NCBI GenBank assembly: GCA_019417795.1
Contig: DXUR01000084.1
Location: forward strand, 1-9,092
Length of the DNA stretch: 9,092 bases
From: Clostridiales bacterium
GTDB lineage: Bacteria; Bacillota_A; Clostridia; Oscillospirales; Oscillospiraceae
Direction: 5' to 3'
Shown piece by piece: positions 1 through 6,058 of the stretch; position 1 is the first letter of the stretch; each line of letters begins with the position of its first letter. The position numbers and the translations under genes were made by a program. The notes beneath the pieces are model-generated. The model did no database searches. It was not told the DNA's origin and saw only the letters and a program-made list of their open reading frames with translations.

Positions 1-223
1 TGGTCACTCAGGATAAGCCCGGAGGCGGCGTTCTCAACATAGATCTCACCCTGTGCATTGGTGATGTCGCTGCCGACGATCTGCCCGTTAAAATAGATGC
101 TGAAACGTGCACCGGCGAGACCGGTTGTGGTACCGCCAGCAGTCTTTTTCAGCACGATCTTGCCAACGCCTGCAGGCGGTGCAGGTTCTTCTCCGCCGCC
201 TCCGGGCTTATCCTGAGTGACCA
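1..223. repeat. Perfect 30-bp inverted repeat flanking 163 bp inside the adhesin gene
   Basis: Bases 1-30 (beginning TGGTCACTCA) are the exact reverse complement of 194-223. The match stops at 31/193 on the inner side and cannot be followed outward because the window begins at base 1, so 30 bp is a minimum. The arms overlie the linker codons 241-251 and codons 305-315 in the Cna-B-like domain. A match this long is not chance. It is either a pair of recombination sites bounding an invertible segment or a fold-back junction from template switching or assembly. Confidence 0.9.
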
Positions 224-944
224 GTTTGCGGGGACCATAATAATTGAAGAATGACTGATTTTTGCGGTTACTGGAAATTGCGTACACCGCCCATTTCGCA
301 CTCTCGTCCTCCACAATGGATGCAGACTTACCCTGTGCAGTGTACTCTTCAATCTGGCGCTGGAACTCGGCGTCCTCCTGTGATTTCTGCTCCAAAAGCC
401 AGTCGATGAGGCTCAGATACAGATCATAGGTGTCAGCGTTGGCGTAGCCGCCCGCGTCGCCGTCTCCACCGGGCTCGCCTTTATAGCTTTGGTGATCCCA
501 CACATACGTCTGCACGGCCATAAAAAGCTGGCCAACATTGGATGCCTTGCAGTCGTTGAGGTAGGTCATCATCCACTTGACGTTCTCGACGGTCGCGGCG
601 TCCATCTCGCTGAGACCACTGTTCGTGAGTGCGCTCTGGAATACCGCATCTGCGTCCGCGCCGGTGCCGGACGTCCATGTAAAGGAATTCAGGTACGAAG
701 GCGTTGCGTAATGATAGCCGAGGCCGCTATCCATGCAGTACACGAGCTTACCGTCCACAAGCGGCGGGCGGTAGCTGTACGGGGTACCGTTGGCGAGCAG
801 ACGGGTGCTCCAATATGCCTGATTGGTGGTAATTTTGAGGCCGGAACCCGTGTTCGACGCGGCAAAAGCCGCAGTCGGCAGCAGGCTCAAGATCGTCACC
901 AGCGTCAAAAGCAGTGACAACAAGCGATGTTTAATTGACTTCAT
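1..944 (-). CDS. Thioester-domain / Cna-B surface adhesin, 3' end beyond the window
   Basis: A continuous reading frame runs from ATG at 944 to base 1 without a stop (314 codons seen), so the C-terminus is missing. Residues 1-29 form a signal peptide (basic start, long Leu-rich core, AFA-A cleavage). Residues about 35-150 fit a TQXA-type thioester domain: Cys70 in VYCMDSG and Gln145 in AVQTYVW are the pair expected to form the internal Cys-Gln thioester that covalently captures host surface ligands. A helical stretch (about 170-205) and a Gly/Pro-rich linker (247-258) lead into a Cna-B/SpaA-like fold from about 260, with the isopeptide-type Lys in IVLKK and the LAGARFSIY strand. A sorting signal would lie outside the window; the sortase 1.5 kb upstream is its likely partner. 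The ribosome site AAGGAG lies 6 nt before ATG. No promoter was seen between it and the terminator at 970-1002, so expression may need read-through. A 30-bp inverted repeat lies inside the gene (see findings), so the last residues may not be native. Confidence 0.88.
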   Translation of the reverse strand, partial: MKSIKHRLLSLLLTLVTILSLLPTAAFAASNTGSGLKITTNQAYWSTRLLANGTPYSYRPPLVDGKLVYCMDSGLGYHYATPSYLNSFTWTSGTGADADAVFQSALTNSGLSEMDAATVENVKWMMTYLNDCKASNVGQLFMAVQTYVWDHQSYKGEPGGDGDAGGYANADTYDLYLSLIDWLLEQKSQEDAEFQRQIEEYTAQGKSASIVEDESAKWAVYAISSNRKNQSFFNYYGPRKLVTQDKPGGGGEEPAPPAGVGKIVLKKTAGGTTTGLAGARFSIYFNGQIVGSDITNAQGEIYVENAASGLILSD

Positions 945-969
945 GTCTTTCTCCTTTCCAAAAAGCGCA

Positions 970-1002
970 ATAAAAAGAGCAGATCTTGACGACCTGCTCT
1001 TG
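970..1002 (-). terminator. Intrinsic terminator between the SLH-CAP gene and the adhesin gene
   Basis: Read on the minus strand, AAGAGCAGGTC pairs with GATCTGCTCTT (11 bp including one G-U) around a 5-nt loop, followed by TTTTATT. It begins about 17 nt after the SLH-CAP stop codon and ends about 26 nt before the adhesin ATG. It may therefore end the upstream transcript or act as a partial barrier that lowers adhesin expression. Confidence 0.8.
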
Positions 1003-1018
1003 CGTGAAAGTTGATGAT

Positions 1019-2110
1019 TTATTTGTTTGTGGGGGTATCCACCCGAGTGACGGAGCATCCATCGTAGAGGAAAAGCTGGACACAGTACCAGCACGGGTCA
1101 CCAGTGTCATTGATACCTCTTGCCAGCCCAACGCCAATCTCAGATAGCTTTGGGTTGACCATGTTCTTGTTGTGGGTTGTCGAAGCGCTCCAATCTGCCA
1201 CGGCCCGTTCGGCAAGTGTCTGGTCAGACAGCACCCAATCTGCGATGCGATGGATATTTTCGGCCATGTAAGGACAATCCGTGGCGGTATTGAATTTTCT
1301 GCCATCCGGCCTTGTGTGAGAATAGACGGTATGCGCAGCCATCTCATTGGCGCGAACCTGCGCCGCCTGCATGAGCTTGTCGTTGACGGTCAGGACTGAT
1401 ACACCGTTTTCGCGGCGCAAAGCGTTGGTGCGGTCAATGATGTCCTGCTTGGTTGCGGCGTCATCGAAGTATTCTGTTGTTTCCTGCGCGGCAGCTGCAT
1501 CCGATATTCCATCGGCAGAGAGATTTGACTGGGCCGTTTCGGACAATTTCACATCGTAACCAAGCCTTGCCATCGTGCGGCAGATCAGTACTGCCATATT
1601 CCCGCGGGTGATCTCGGCGTCCGCGACAATCTCTTCCGCCGCAAGTCCCATTTGAACAGCAGTCCGGCAGGCAGACTGATAATCCCATACAGCATCAACA
1701 TCATTCAAGCACCGCAGCATCACCGTGCAGGCCGCCGCAGAAGTAACAGGGTCATTGGAGCCGTAGCGTCCATTGCCATACCCTGCAACCAGATTATTTG
1801 CGACGCAGTAGCCCACATAGCTTTTTGCCCATTCCGGAACATCCGTAAAGCTGCAAAGGCTGCGGTAAAAGGCGCTGTCCGTTTCAAATTGCTCGGGATC
1901 TGTGACAATTCGGGTGAGCAGCGCCGCCATCTGCGCCCGTGTCAGCCCCTGCTCCAGCATCATGTCGCCAGACTCGTTGCCCAGCATAATGCCGGCTTCA
2001 CTCAGATAGGCGGCAGCAGACTGCTGCGGACTTTTTTCGGCGGCAAAAGAAGTTACTGTTAAGGATAGTGCAGCAATTACAACGAGGGAAATAACTCGGA
2101 TCCGCTTCAA
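1019..2110 (-). CDS. Secreted SLH-domain and CAP-domain protein
   Basis: 363 aa, starting at TTG (2110) behind AAAGGGG 9 nt upstream. The start lies 4 nt after the stop of the 65-aa gene, so the two are translationally coupled. Residues 1-24 are a signal peptide (VTSFAA). Residues about 30-185 hold SLH repeats: LTRAQMAALLTRI (56-68), FTDVPEWAKSYVGY followed by GYGNGRYGSNDPVT (88-123), and ITRGNMAVLICRTMARLGY (167-185). SLH repeats bind secondary cell-wall polymers in Firmicutes. Residues about 222-350 form a CAP (SCP/PR-1) domain with the expected conserved residues: His265 in YSHTRPDG, Glu284 in AENI, Trp307, His313 and Glu324 in LSEIGVG. SLH-CAP architecture is common in Clostridia, and bacterial CAP domains have no settled enzymatic activity. 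Four Cys near the C-terminus (about 279-352) could form disulfides. Inferred role: a non-covalently held surface protein in the same surface module as the adhesin. Confidence 0.9.
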   Translation of the reverse strand: MKRIRVISLVVIAALSLTVTSFAAEKSPQQSAAAYLSEAGIMLGNESGDMMLEQGLTRAQMAALLTRIVTDPEQFETDSAFYRSLCSFTDVPEWAKSYVGYCVANNLVAGYGNGRYGSNDPVTSAAACTVMLRCLNDVDAVWDYQSACRTAVQMGLAAEEIVADAEITRGNMAVLICRTMARLGYDVKLSETAQSNLSADGISDAAAAQETTEYFDDAATKQDIIDRTNALRRENGVSVLTVNDKLMQAAQVRANEMAAHTVYSHTRPDGRKFNTATDCPYMAENIHRIADWVLSDQTLAERAVADWSASTTHNKNMVNPKLSEIGVGLARGINDTGDPCWYCVQLFLYDGCSVTRVDTPTNK

Positions 2111-2114
2111 ATGA

Positions 2115-2312
2115 TCACGCCCCTTTCCGGTAAAAGACGGTGGTTACACTTGCGGTCATGCGTCGGGTAGCTTCGTCAAAGGTGCATTGATCAAACTCGC
2201 AAATGCCCATCCGTTCTGCCTGTTCCGCGACTTCCGCGGGAAGGTCAACAGTGATGTCCATTTTGACCCGTATTTCGTCATCTTTCCTATTTGGTCTGAA
2301 ATTCTGTACCAA
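2115..2312 (-). CDS. Small protein of unknown function (65 aa)
   Basis: Starts at TTG (2312) with AAGGAAG 7 nt upstream. An internal ATG at codon 18 has no well-spaced ribosome site, so the TTG start is preferred. There is no signal peptide or membrane segment and the product looks cytosolic. A basic N-terminus (RPNRKDDEIRVKM) is followed by DITVDLPAEVAEQAERMG and two Cys around CEFDQC. I do not recognise a family. It is the first gene after the promoter at 2354-2382 and ends 4 nt before the SLH-CAP start, so it is co-transcribed and coupled with that gene. It could be a regulator of the surface unit, but nothing in the sequence shows this directly. Confidence 0.6.
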   Translation of the reverse strand: MVQNFRPNRKDDEIRVKMDITVDLPAEVAEQAERMGICEFDQCTFDEATRRMTASVTTVFYRKGA

Positions 2313-2353
2313 ACTGATACTTCCTTTTGATTAAGATTCTCCGGAGTGATTTG

Positions 2354-2382
2354 AGGATAATACAGAAGATTCAGGCTGTCAA
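2354..2382 (-). promoter_or_regulatory. Sigma-70-type promoter for the 65-aa / SLH-CAP unit
   Basis: On the minus strand a perfect -35 TTGACA (2382-2377) is followed after 17 nt by TATCCT (2359-2354, 4 of 6 consensus). TATTAT overlaps at a shorter 14-nt spacing. Expected transcription start is near 2347, leaving about a 35-nt leader before the TTG start at 2312. It lies in the 147-bp gap after the sortase gene. Confidence 0.6.
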
Positions 2383-2459
2383 AGGTTTATTTTAAATCCT
2401 TACGCCGATAAAACGGAGACACAACATTTTTTGCACAATTCCATCCGTTTTCCATCATT

Positions 2460-3242
2460 TTATTGAGTTATTTGCACTGCTTGAACGCAAATTCTTTTTT
2501 CAGGCTGATTGGCGAGGCAGGTGGTAAGCGTGATACGGTTGTCTGCTGTCGCCTGCAGATAGCTCCAGTCGGAATTGGAGATGGTCTTTACCAAAACGAC
2601 CTCATATGTGCGGGTGCCGTAGATCGTGGTATAGGTGATGGTGTCACCGATTTCCAGGTCCTTGATGCTGCCGATGGTGTACTTGGCGCCCCGGTTATGG
2701 CCGCACACGCCGATATTGCCGTCCCACGCTGAGGTGGAGCTGTAATGCCCCAGTCCCTTTTTCATGCTTTCTTTTGTTTCTCCTTCCCAGACCTTCATGT
2801 TGATGTCCAGGGATGGAATTTTCAGGGTGCCGATGCTGCCGTCCTTTCGCTCCATATCTTTGGCACTTGTATAAGCAGGCTCCTGATAGGACGAAATGAC
2901 GGGTGTGACCGCTGGGATACCTACGCCACTATCCACACCGTAGATACCGGAAGCCGAACCGCCTACAGTCTGCTGTAGGCCGGGGAGTCGGAGCTTTTCC
3001 ATGACGCCGGTTTGTGTGGTGCTGAGAACGCCGTAGGGGAGTTCGGGGATCTGATAATCCACAAGATTTTTGCTGCCGTAATGATACGCGGTACCGTAGG
3101 TGTCCTCATAAGAGGTCGAAGGGTAATAGTCGGTGTCCGCGGCTGTGTCAAAGGTATAGTCCGCGGCAAAAGCGCAAATAGAAAGGGATGCTGTTGCTGT
3201 CGCCGTCAATGCCATGCAGACCAGTTTCTGAAAGAGTTTCAT
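2460..3242 (-). CDS. Sortase, class D/B-like cysteine transpeptidase
   Basis: 260 aa from ATG at 3242, chosen because AGGAGG lies 9 nt upstream and a clean signal peptide begins there (MKLFQKLV to AFAA, about 27 residues). A longer frame to 3293 adds only a very basic stretch with no ribosome site. Residues about 30-135 are a low-complexity, Tyr/Ser-rich spacer; about 137-258 is the sortase barrel. The catalytic triad is visible: His182 in VCGHNRG, Cys242 in ITLTTC and Arg250 in EKRICVQA. Sortases cleave an LPxTG-like motif and join the protein to peptidoglycan or to another pilin. The start lies 4 nt after the stop of the membrane-protein gene, whose last codons contain its ribosome site, so translation is coupled. 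The likely substrate is the adhesin at 1-944. The exact sortase class is uncertain because the long N-terminal spacer is unusual. Confidence 0.9.
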   Translation of the reverse strand: MKLFQKLVCMALTATATASLSICAFAADYTFDTAADTDYYPSTSYEDTYGTAYHYGSKNLVDYQIPELPYGVLSTTQTGVMEKLRLPGLQQTVGGSASGIYGVDSGVGIPAVTPVISSYQEPAYTSAKDMERKDGSIGTLKIPSLDINMKVWEGETKESMKKGLGHYSSTSAWDGNIGVCGHNRGAKYTIGSIKDLEIGDTITYTTIYGTRTYEVVLVKTISNSDWSYLQATADNRITLTTCLANQPEKRICVQAVQITQ

Positions 3243-3246
3243 GTTT

Positions 3247-4152
3247 TTACGCCTCCTGATCTTCTTCGTTTTCCTCTGTTTCATCCGCTTCACATTCTGC
3301 TTTCACTACGGCCTTTCGGCGGCATACAAGCAGCGTGCCGCCAACAGCGGCGCAAATCAGAACGATTCCACCTAAGATCCAAGGAAAGTGATCCGCAAAA
3401 AACGCTCCGACCTGAGCGGCAGCCGCGCCCTTGTGGTTCGCTTCTGTCCCGATATAGGTCAGAACATAAGTAACACTTTCAACACCCTCGTGGGTCACAT
3501 CGCCAACATACTCCGCTGTTGTAACATAGCCTGTAGCCGCCTGATAGGACGCTTTCGCAGAGTAGGTAGCAACAGCCTGATATTGAGAGGGCATCAGCGC
3601 CTCACCCACAAGATCGGTGCCGGTGACCTGCCACTCCACATTAGCGAGGCTCAGGGTTCTGCCGTTCTTGATGGTTGTCGCGGGGACATAGGACATATCG
3701 TTGCGGTCAAGCTGTCCGATGGTTTTGGTTTCCGTCACCGTGTAGTTTTTCGTAGCATAGCCGGCGGCTACGGTATTGAGACTGGTGTGATCCAATGCGA
3801 GGGTACCCTGAAATCTGCCGTCATCATATTCGATGGTGGGCTTGAGCTGCTCAAGAATCAGAGCAAGGTCATCTTTCGTTGTTTCAACGGTGATAACCTC
3901 GGTATGAATCCGCTTTTCTTCCACGGGATTCTCACTTTTTACAATGTCCGCAAAGGTGTAGAGATACCCTTCCAGCTCAAAGGGCTCCTCAATTAGTGCC
4001 GCAGGGTCCTGCTCAGGGGATACTGTAAAGGTTTTGATCGCTTGCTGACTGCCGTTGAGGTTTTGAACCACCGTGTCCGTAGGCACCTCCAACGCAAAGG
4101 CGTTGGAGGTAAGAACCAGCATCAGCAGCACGCAGGATATTACTCTTTTCAT
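3247..4152 (-). CDS. Exported protein with a C-terminal membrane anchor, unknown function
   Basis: 301 aa, ATG at 4152 with GAAGGAGG 11 nt upstream. Residues 1-20 form a signal peptide (CVLLMLVLTSNAFA). The bulk (about 21-250) is predicted extracellular, rich in Thr/Val/Tyr and probably beta-structured, with no recognised domain. Residues about 257-277 (PWILGGIVLICAAVGG...) form one transmembrane helix followed by CRRK and a strongly acidic tail of about 20 residues (EADETEENEEDQEA). The arrangement resembles a sorting tail, but I see no LPxTG-like motif before the helix, so it is more likely a type I membrane protein than a sortase substrate. The gene directly precedes the sortase and is coupled to it, suggesting a shared surface task such as presenting substrate. 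Codons 15-23 form a perfect 11-bp hairpin (see repeat). Confidence 0.8.
   Translation of the reverse strand: MKRVISCVLLMLVLTSNAFALEVPTDTVVQNLNGSQQAIKTFTVSPEQDPAALIEEPFELEGYLYTFADIVKSENPVEEKRIHTEVITVETTKDDLALILEQLKPTIEYDDGRFQGTLALDHTSLNTVAAGYATKNYTVTETKTIGQLDRNDMSYVPATTIKNGRTLSLANVEWQVTGTDLVGEALMPSQYQAVATYSAKASYQAATGYVTTAEYVGDVTHEGVESVTYVLTYIGTEANHKGAAAAQVGAFFADHFPWILGGIVLICAAVGGTLLVCRRKAVVKAECEADETEENEEDQEA
4085..4110. repeat. Perfect 11-bp hairpin in signal-peptide codons
   Basis: ACCTCCAACGC (4085-4095) and GCGTTGGAGGT (4100-4110) are exact reverse complements around a 4-nt loop. They lie over codons 15-23 of the membrane-protein gene, across the predicted signal-peptide cleavage region. 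In mRNA this would be a stable GC-rich hairpin about 45 nt downstream of the start codon. Confidence 0.85.
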
Positions 4153-4171
4153 GTTTGGGAGAGCCTCCTTC

Positions 4172-4237
4172 TCAAATAATTTTTGTGATGCGCATTCCTG
4201 CCATACGGTCAGGCGGTATGCCAGATACCTGCTTCAT
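4172..4237 (-). CDS. Micro-ORF (21 codons) overlapping the toxin stop codon
   Basis: The ATG at 4237 overlaps the toxin TGA as ATGA. A near-ideal ribosome site, AAGGAGGAG (4246-4254), lies 8 nt upstream inside the last codons of the toxin gene. The frame encodes 21 residues (beginning MKQVSGIPPDRMAG) and stops at TGA 4172, just before the ribosome site of the next gene. The initiation signals are stronger than needed for a random short frame. It could be a genuine small peptide, a leader that couples translation to the 301-aa gene, or the remnant of a lost antitoxin. I recognise no family. Too short for codon statistics. Confidence 0.4.
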   Translation of the reverse strand: MKQVSGIPPDRMAGMRITKII

Positions 4238-4629
4238 GACGCTTTCTCCTCCTTGATCTTGTATTCTACCGCGCGCTCCGGATGTTCCCGCAGCGCGTCA
4301 AGTATTCTGATAGACTGCTCCAGCGCCTGCATTGTATCCCGCTTCTGACGCTTCACAAAGCCATGCAAAAGCAGAACATCTCCATTGGGAAGCGTGCAGA
4401 AAATGATGCGTATGAGCACTTTGCTCTTCACCCGCAGCTCCCAGAGATCCCGATAGCGCTCGATTGAAAATCGCTTGAAATGCGGTTCTTTCATTTCCGG
4501 CTTTTCAAGCTGGGTCAGGAAATACAGCCGCAGGAGGATTTTTTCCCGCAGCCGCGGATCAAGCCCATCAATAAAATCGGCGAGCGGAGCGGACTTGCTT
4601 GTTGGCTGATAGATTAGGATTCCCTTCAT
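4234..4629 (-). CDS. RelE/HigB-like toxin (phage Gp49-like family)
   Basis: 131 aa. ATG at 4629 overlaps the stop of the 138-aa gene as ATGA; GGAGG lies about 10 nt upstream. The fold signature is LWELRVKSK-VLIRIIFCTL (62-80), then LLLHGFVKRQKRD (86-98), then a C-terminal helix (TMQALEQSIRILDAL). This matches phage-derived Gp49-like/HigB members of the RelE superfamily, which cleave mRNA on the ribosome. Residues 8-40 provide the usual N-terminal helices (FIDGLDPRLREKILLRLYFL). In most such pairs an HTH antitoxin gene follows immediately; here only a 21-codon ORF follows, and the partner by position may be the 138-aa protein upstream. It may stabilise the element by addiction. Toxin activity is inferred from family only. 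Confidence 0.82.
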   Translation of the reverse strand: MKGILIYQPTSKSAPLADFIDGLDPRLREKILLRLYFLTQLEKPEMKEPHFKRFSIERYRDLWELRVKSKVLIRIIFCTLPNGDVLLLHGFVKRQKRDTMQALEQSIRILDALREHPERAVEYKIKEEKAS

Positions 4630-5042
4630 GGCTCCGTCACCTCCATTGCCTTGCTCAGCTTCTTCAGATGGCAGATAAAACGCTCTGCAAAGTCCCCGGC
4701 AAGCTCCGAATCACCGCTGATCCACCAAATCGGATTGGGAAGCGGCTGAGAGAGCGCGTCGTATTGCAGACAGATCAGCAGAAACTTTTGCCGTGGTTCG
4801 GCCTGCTCCGCAGCTTCATATAGTCTCCGAAGGATCTCTGTGATCTCACAAGAATTCTGGCAAGTGTCGCACAAGTCATCAAACAATAAGCCGGAATAGG
4901 CGCGGCTCAAGGCGTTCAATGTGGCTTCGTCCACACTTCCATCTATCCTCAGAAGGCCCATACGGTGCAAACGGGCCTTCGCCCCATCGTCAAACGGATT
5001 TTGCGGTCGTGTTTTGTGGAACTGTATATTCATTTTTTTCAT
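4626..5042 (-). CDS. Protein of unknown function (138 aa) upstream of the toxin
   Basis: ATG at 5042 with GTGAGGT about 6 nt upstream; a second in-frame ATG follows at codon 4. No signal peptide or membrane segment. Residues 14-55 look helical and contain FDDGAKARLHRMGLLRIDG. Residues 55-65 contain three Cys (LCDTCQNSC), a possible but incomplete metal site. Residues 66-98 are a helix rich in Glu and Ala, and 103-109 (NPIWWIS) is a hydrophobic turn. I do not recognise a family. The stop overlaps the toxin start as ATGA, so the two are translated together, which makes it a candidate partner or antidote. No HTH is evident, unlike usual HigA antitoxins. No clear promoter was found: the upstream terminator at 5064-5098 ends only 22 nt before its start. 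Confidence 0.65.
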   Translation of the reverse strand: MKKMNIQFHKTRPQNPFDDGAKARLHRMGLLRIDGSVDEATLNALSRAYSGLLFDDLCDTCQNSCEITEILRRLYEAAEQAEPRQKFLLICLQYDALSQPLPNPIWWISGDSELAGDFAERFICHLKKLSKAMEVTEP

Positions 5043-5063
5043 CTTTGTACCTCACAATGGGAT

Positions 5064-5098
5064 AGAAAAAGGCCCGGCACCTTGCGGTGTCGAGCCTT
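5064..5098 (-). terminator. Intrinsic terminator after dinD
   Basis: On the minus strand AAGGCTCGACACC pairs with GGTGCCGGGCCTT (13 positions, one U-G wobble and one A-C mismatch) around a GCAA tetraloop, followed by TTTTTCT. It starts about 16 nt after the dinD stop and ends 22 nt before the ATG of the 138-aa gene. It is a strong terminator in a very short gap between same-strand genes. Confidence 0.88.
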
Positions 5099-5113
5099 CT
5101 GGCATAAGTCTTA

Positions 5114-5998
5114 TTATTCTTTGTCATCTGCTTCGGCTTGCGCCGGCAGCGCGGCGGCTTCTTCGATCATGCCCACAACCAAGGTGTTCATCTGCGCGGC
5201 GTTCTGCGCAGTAATAACCGGAGCGCCGGTGCGCTCCTCAAGAGCCTTTCGTGCTACACCGGCAACCTCACCGCCCTGTCGGGCAACCTCCATACTGCCG
5301 AAAAATCCTTCCGGCTTGGAGGCTTTGGAAATATCACGGGTGGACGCCTCGGCCAGCATAGTCAAGACCAATTCGGTATCGCTCATGTTGTCCCGCAGGT
5401 TTTCCTTTTTCAGCCCCTTGAGATTCTTGTACTGCCGCGTGGTCATGCCGGACCACGTGCGGGTGATCTCATCGGTCAGAATCGCAAATTCACGCCCCTT
5501 TTCCACACCGCGTTTCTGCCACTCATCGGTAAGCTCATTTCGGATGCGGATAGAGAGCAGCCTTTGATGTACCCAATCAGGATCATAGCCCTTTTTCAGA
5601 TAGGTTTCCAATGCGCGGTCGATGGCCTGCTCCGGATCAATGGTCTCCTCAATGCGTTCCCTGCCGACCTCTGCCAGCCAACGTTTCACCGGTTCCGCAC
5701 GGGGGGATGGGATAGACTGAATAATGCGGAGAAGCTGCTCGGTTGTGGCAGCGTCGGTCTTATAGTTCTTTCCATCCGACGATTTCATTTTCAGTTGTAC
5801 GATATTTTCGTACAACTGAGTTGCCCCCTCAGACTTCAACTTGCGCTTCAAGTCACTCCAATATCTGCGAGGGTTTTCACTTCCAGTCAGTACATGGATT
5901 ACATCGACAACAGAGAAGTACCACTCCTCTTGTTCTTCATTCCAAGCCGTGCGAATGGGTTGATTTTCAAAAAGCTGAATTTTATTCTGTTCGCTCAT
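5114..5998 (-). CDS. dinD: Bro-N / DinD-like protein (damage-inducible protein D family)
   Basis: 294 aa, ATG at 5998 with AAAGGA 10 nt upstream. Residues about 8-112 form a Bro-N (prophage antirepressor) domain: WYFSVVDVIHVLTGSENPRRYW, then TDAATTEQLLRIIQSIPSP and RWLAEVGRERI. Residues about 155-265 match the C-terminal region of DinD-type proteins (NELTDEWQKRGVEKGREFAI, YKNLKGLKKENLRDNMSDTE, LTMLAEASTRDISK, GGEVAGVARKALEERTG). E. coli DinD is SOS-induced and inhibits RecA filaments; Bro-N proteins of phages counter repressors. On a mobile element this could link DNA damage or transfer to gene expression, which is inference. No LexA box (GAAC-N4-GTTC) was found upstream. The gene has its own promoter and a strong terminator. 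A perfect 12-bp palindrome lies within codons about 60-70. Confidence 0.88.
   Translation of the reverse strand: MSEQNKIQLFENQPIRTAWNEEQEEWYFSVVDVIHVLTGSENPRRYWSDLKRKLKSEGATQLYENIVQLKMKSSDGKNYKTDAATTEQLLRIIQSIPSPRAEPVKRWLAEVGRERIEETIDPEQAIDRALETYLKKGYDPDWVHQRLLSIRIRNELTDEWQKRGVEKGREFAILTDEITRTWSGMTTRQYKNLKGLKKENLRDNMSDTELVLTMLAEASTRDISKASKPEGFFGSMEVARQGGEVAGVARKALEERTGAPVITAQNAAQMNTLVVGMIEEAAALPAQAEADDKE
5791..5819. repeat. Perfect 12-bp palindrome inside dinD
   Basis: TCAGTTGTACGA (5791-5802) and TCGTACAACTGA (5808-5819) are exact reverse complements around a 5-nt AT loop. It overlies the codons for TQLYENIVQL, a stretch that, as I recall, is well conserved in Bro/DinD proteins. Its partly symmetrical amino-acid pattern (QL...QL) contributes to the DNA symmetry. 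Confidence 0.85.
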
Positions 5999-6029
5999 AG
6001 CGTTGCTATCCTTTCTCTTTCTTTTTTCG

Positions 6030-6058
6030 ATTATACATCAGCCAATTCGCTGCCGCAA
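6030..6058 (-). promoter_or_regulatory. Promoter for dinD
   Basis: On the minus strand a perfect -10 TATAAT (6035-6030) lies in the parB-dinD gap. A -35-like TTGCGG (6058-6053) sits 17 nt upstream within the last parB codons. Transcription would start near 6023, about 25 nt before the dinD ATG. Together with the terminator at 5064-5098 it makes dinD a self-contained unit. Confidence 0.6.

Noticed and set aside
2410..2451. Possible terminator after the sortase gene (8-bp arms AAAACGGA / TCCGTTTT)
   Set aside because: The loop is 26 nt, there is no separate T-tract and the stem is AT-rich; too weak to call, although a stop signal before the 2354-2382 promoter would make sense.
2961..2980. 8-bp palindrome GCCTACAG/CTGTAGGC in the sortase gene
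   Set aside because: About one such match is expected by chance in a 9-kb window.
2882..3551. 12-bp direct repeat CCTGATAGGACG at 2882 and 3540
   Set aside because: Short, both copies in coding sequence encoding a similar SYQ tripeptide, with no flanking similarity or mobile-element features.
3388..3996. 202-codon plus-strand frame opposite the membrane-protein gene
   Set aside because: Shadow of a real gene with signal peptide, membrane helix and ribosome site on the other strand.
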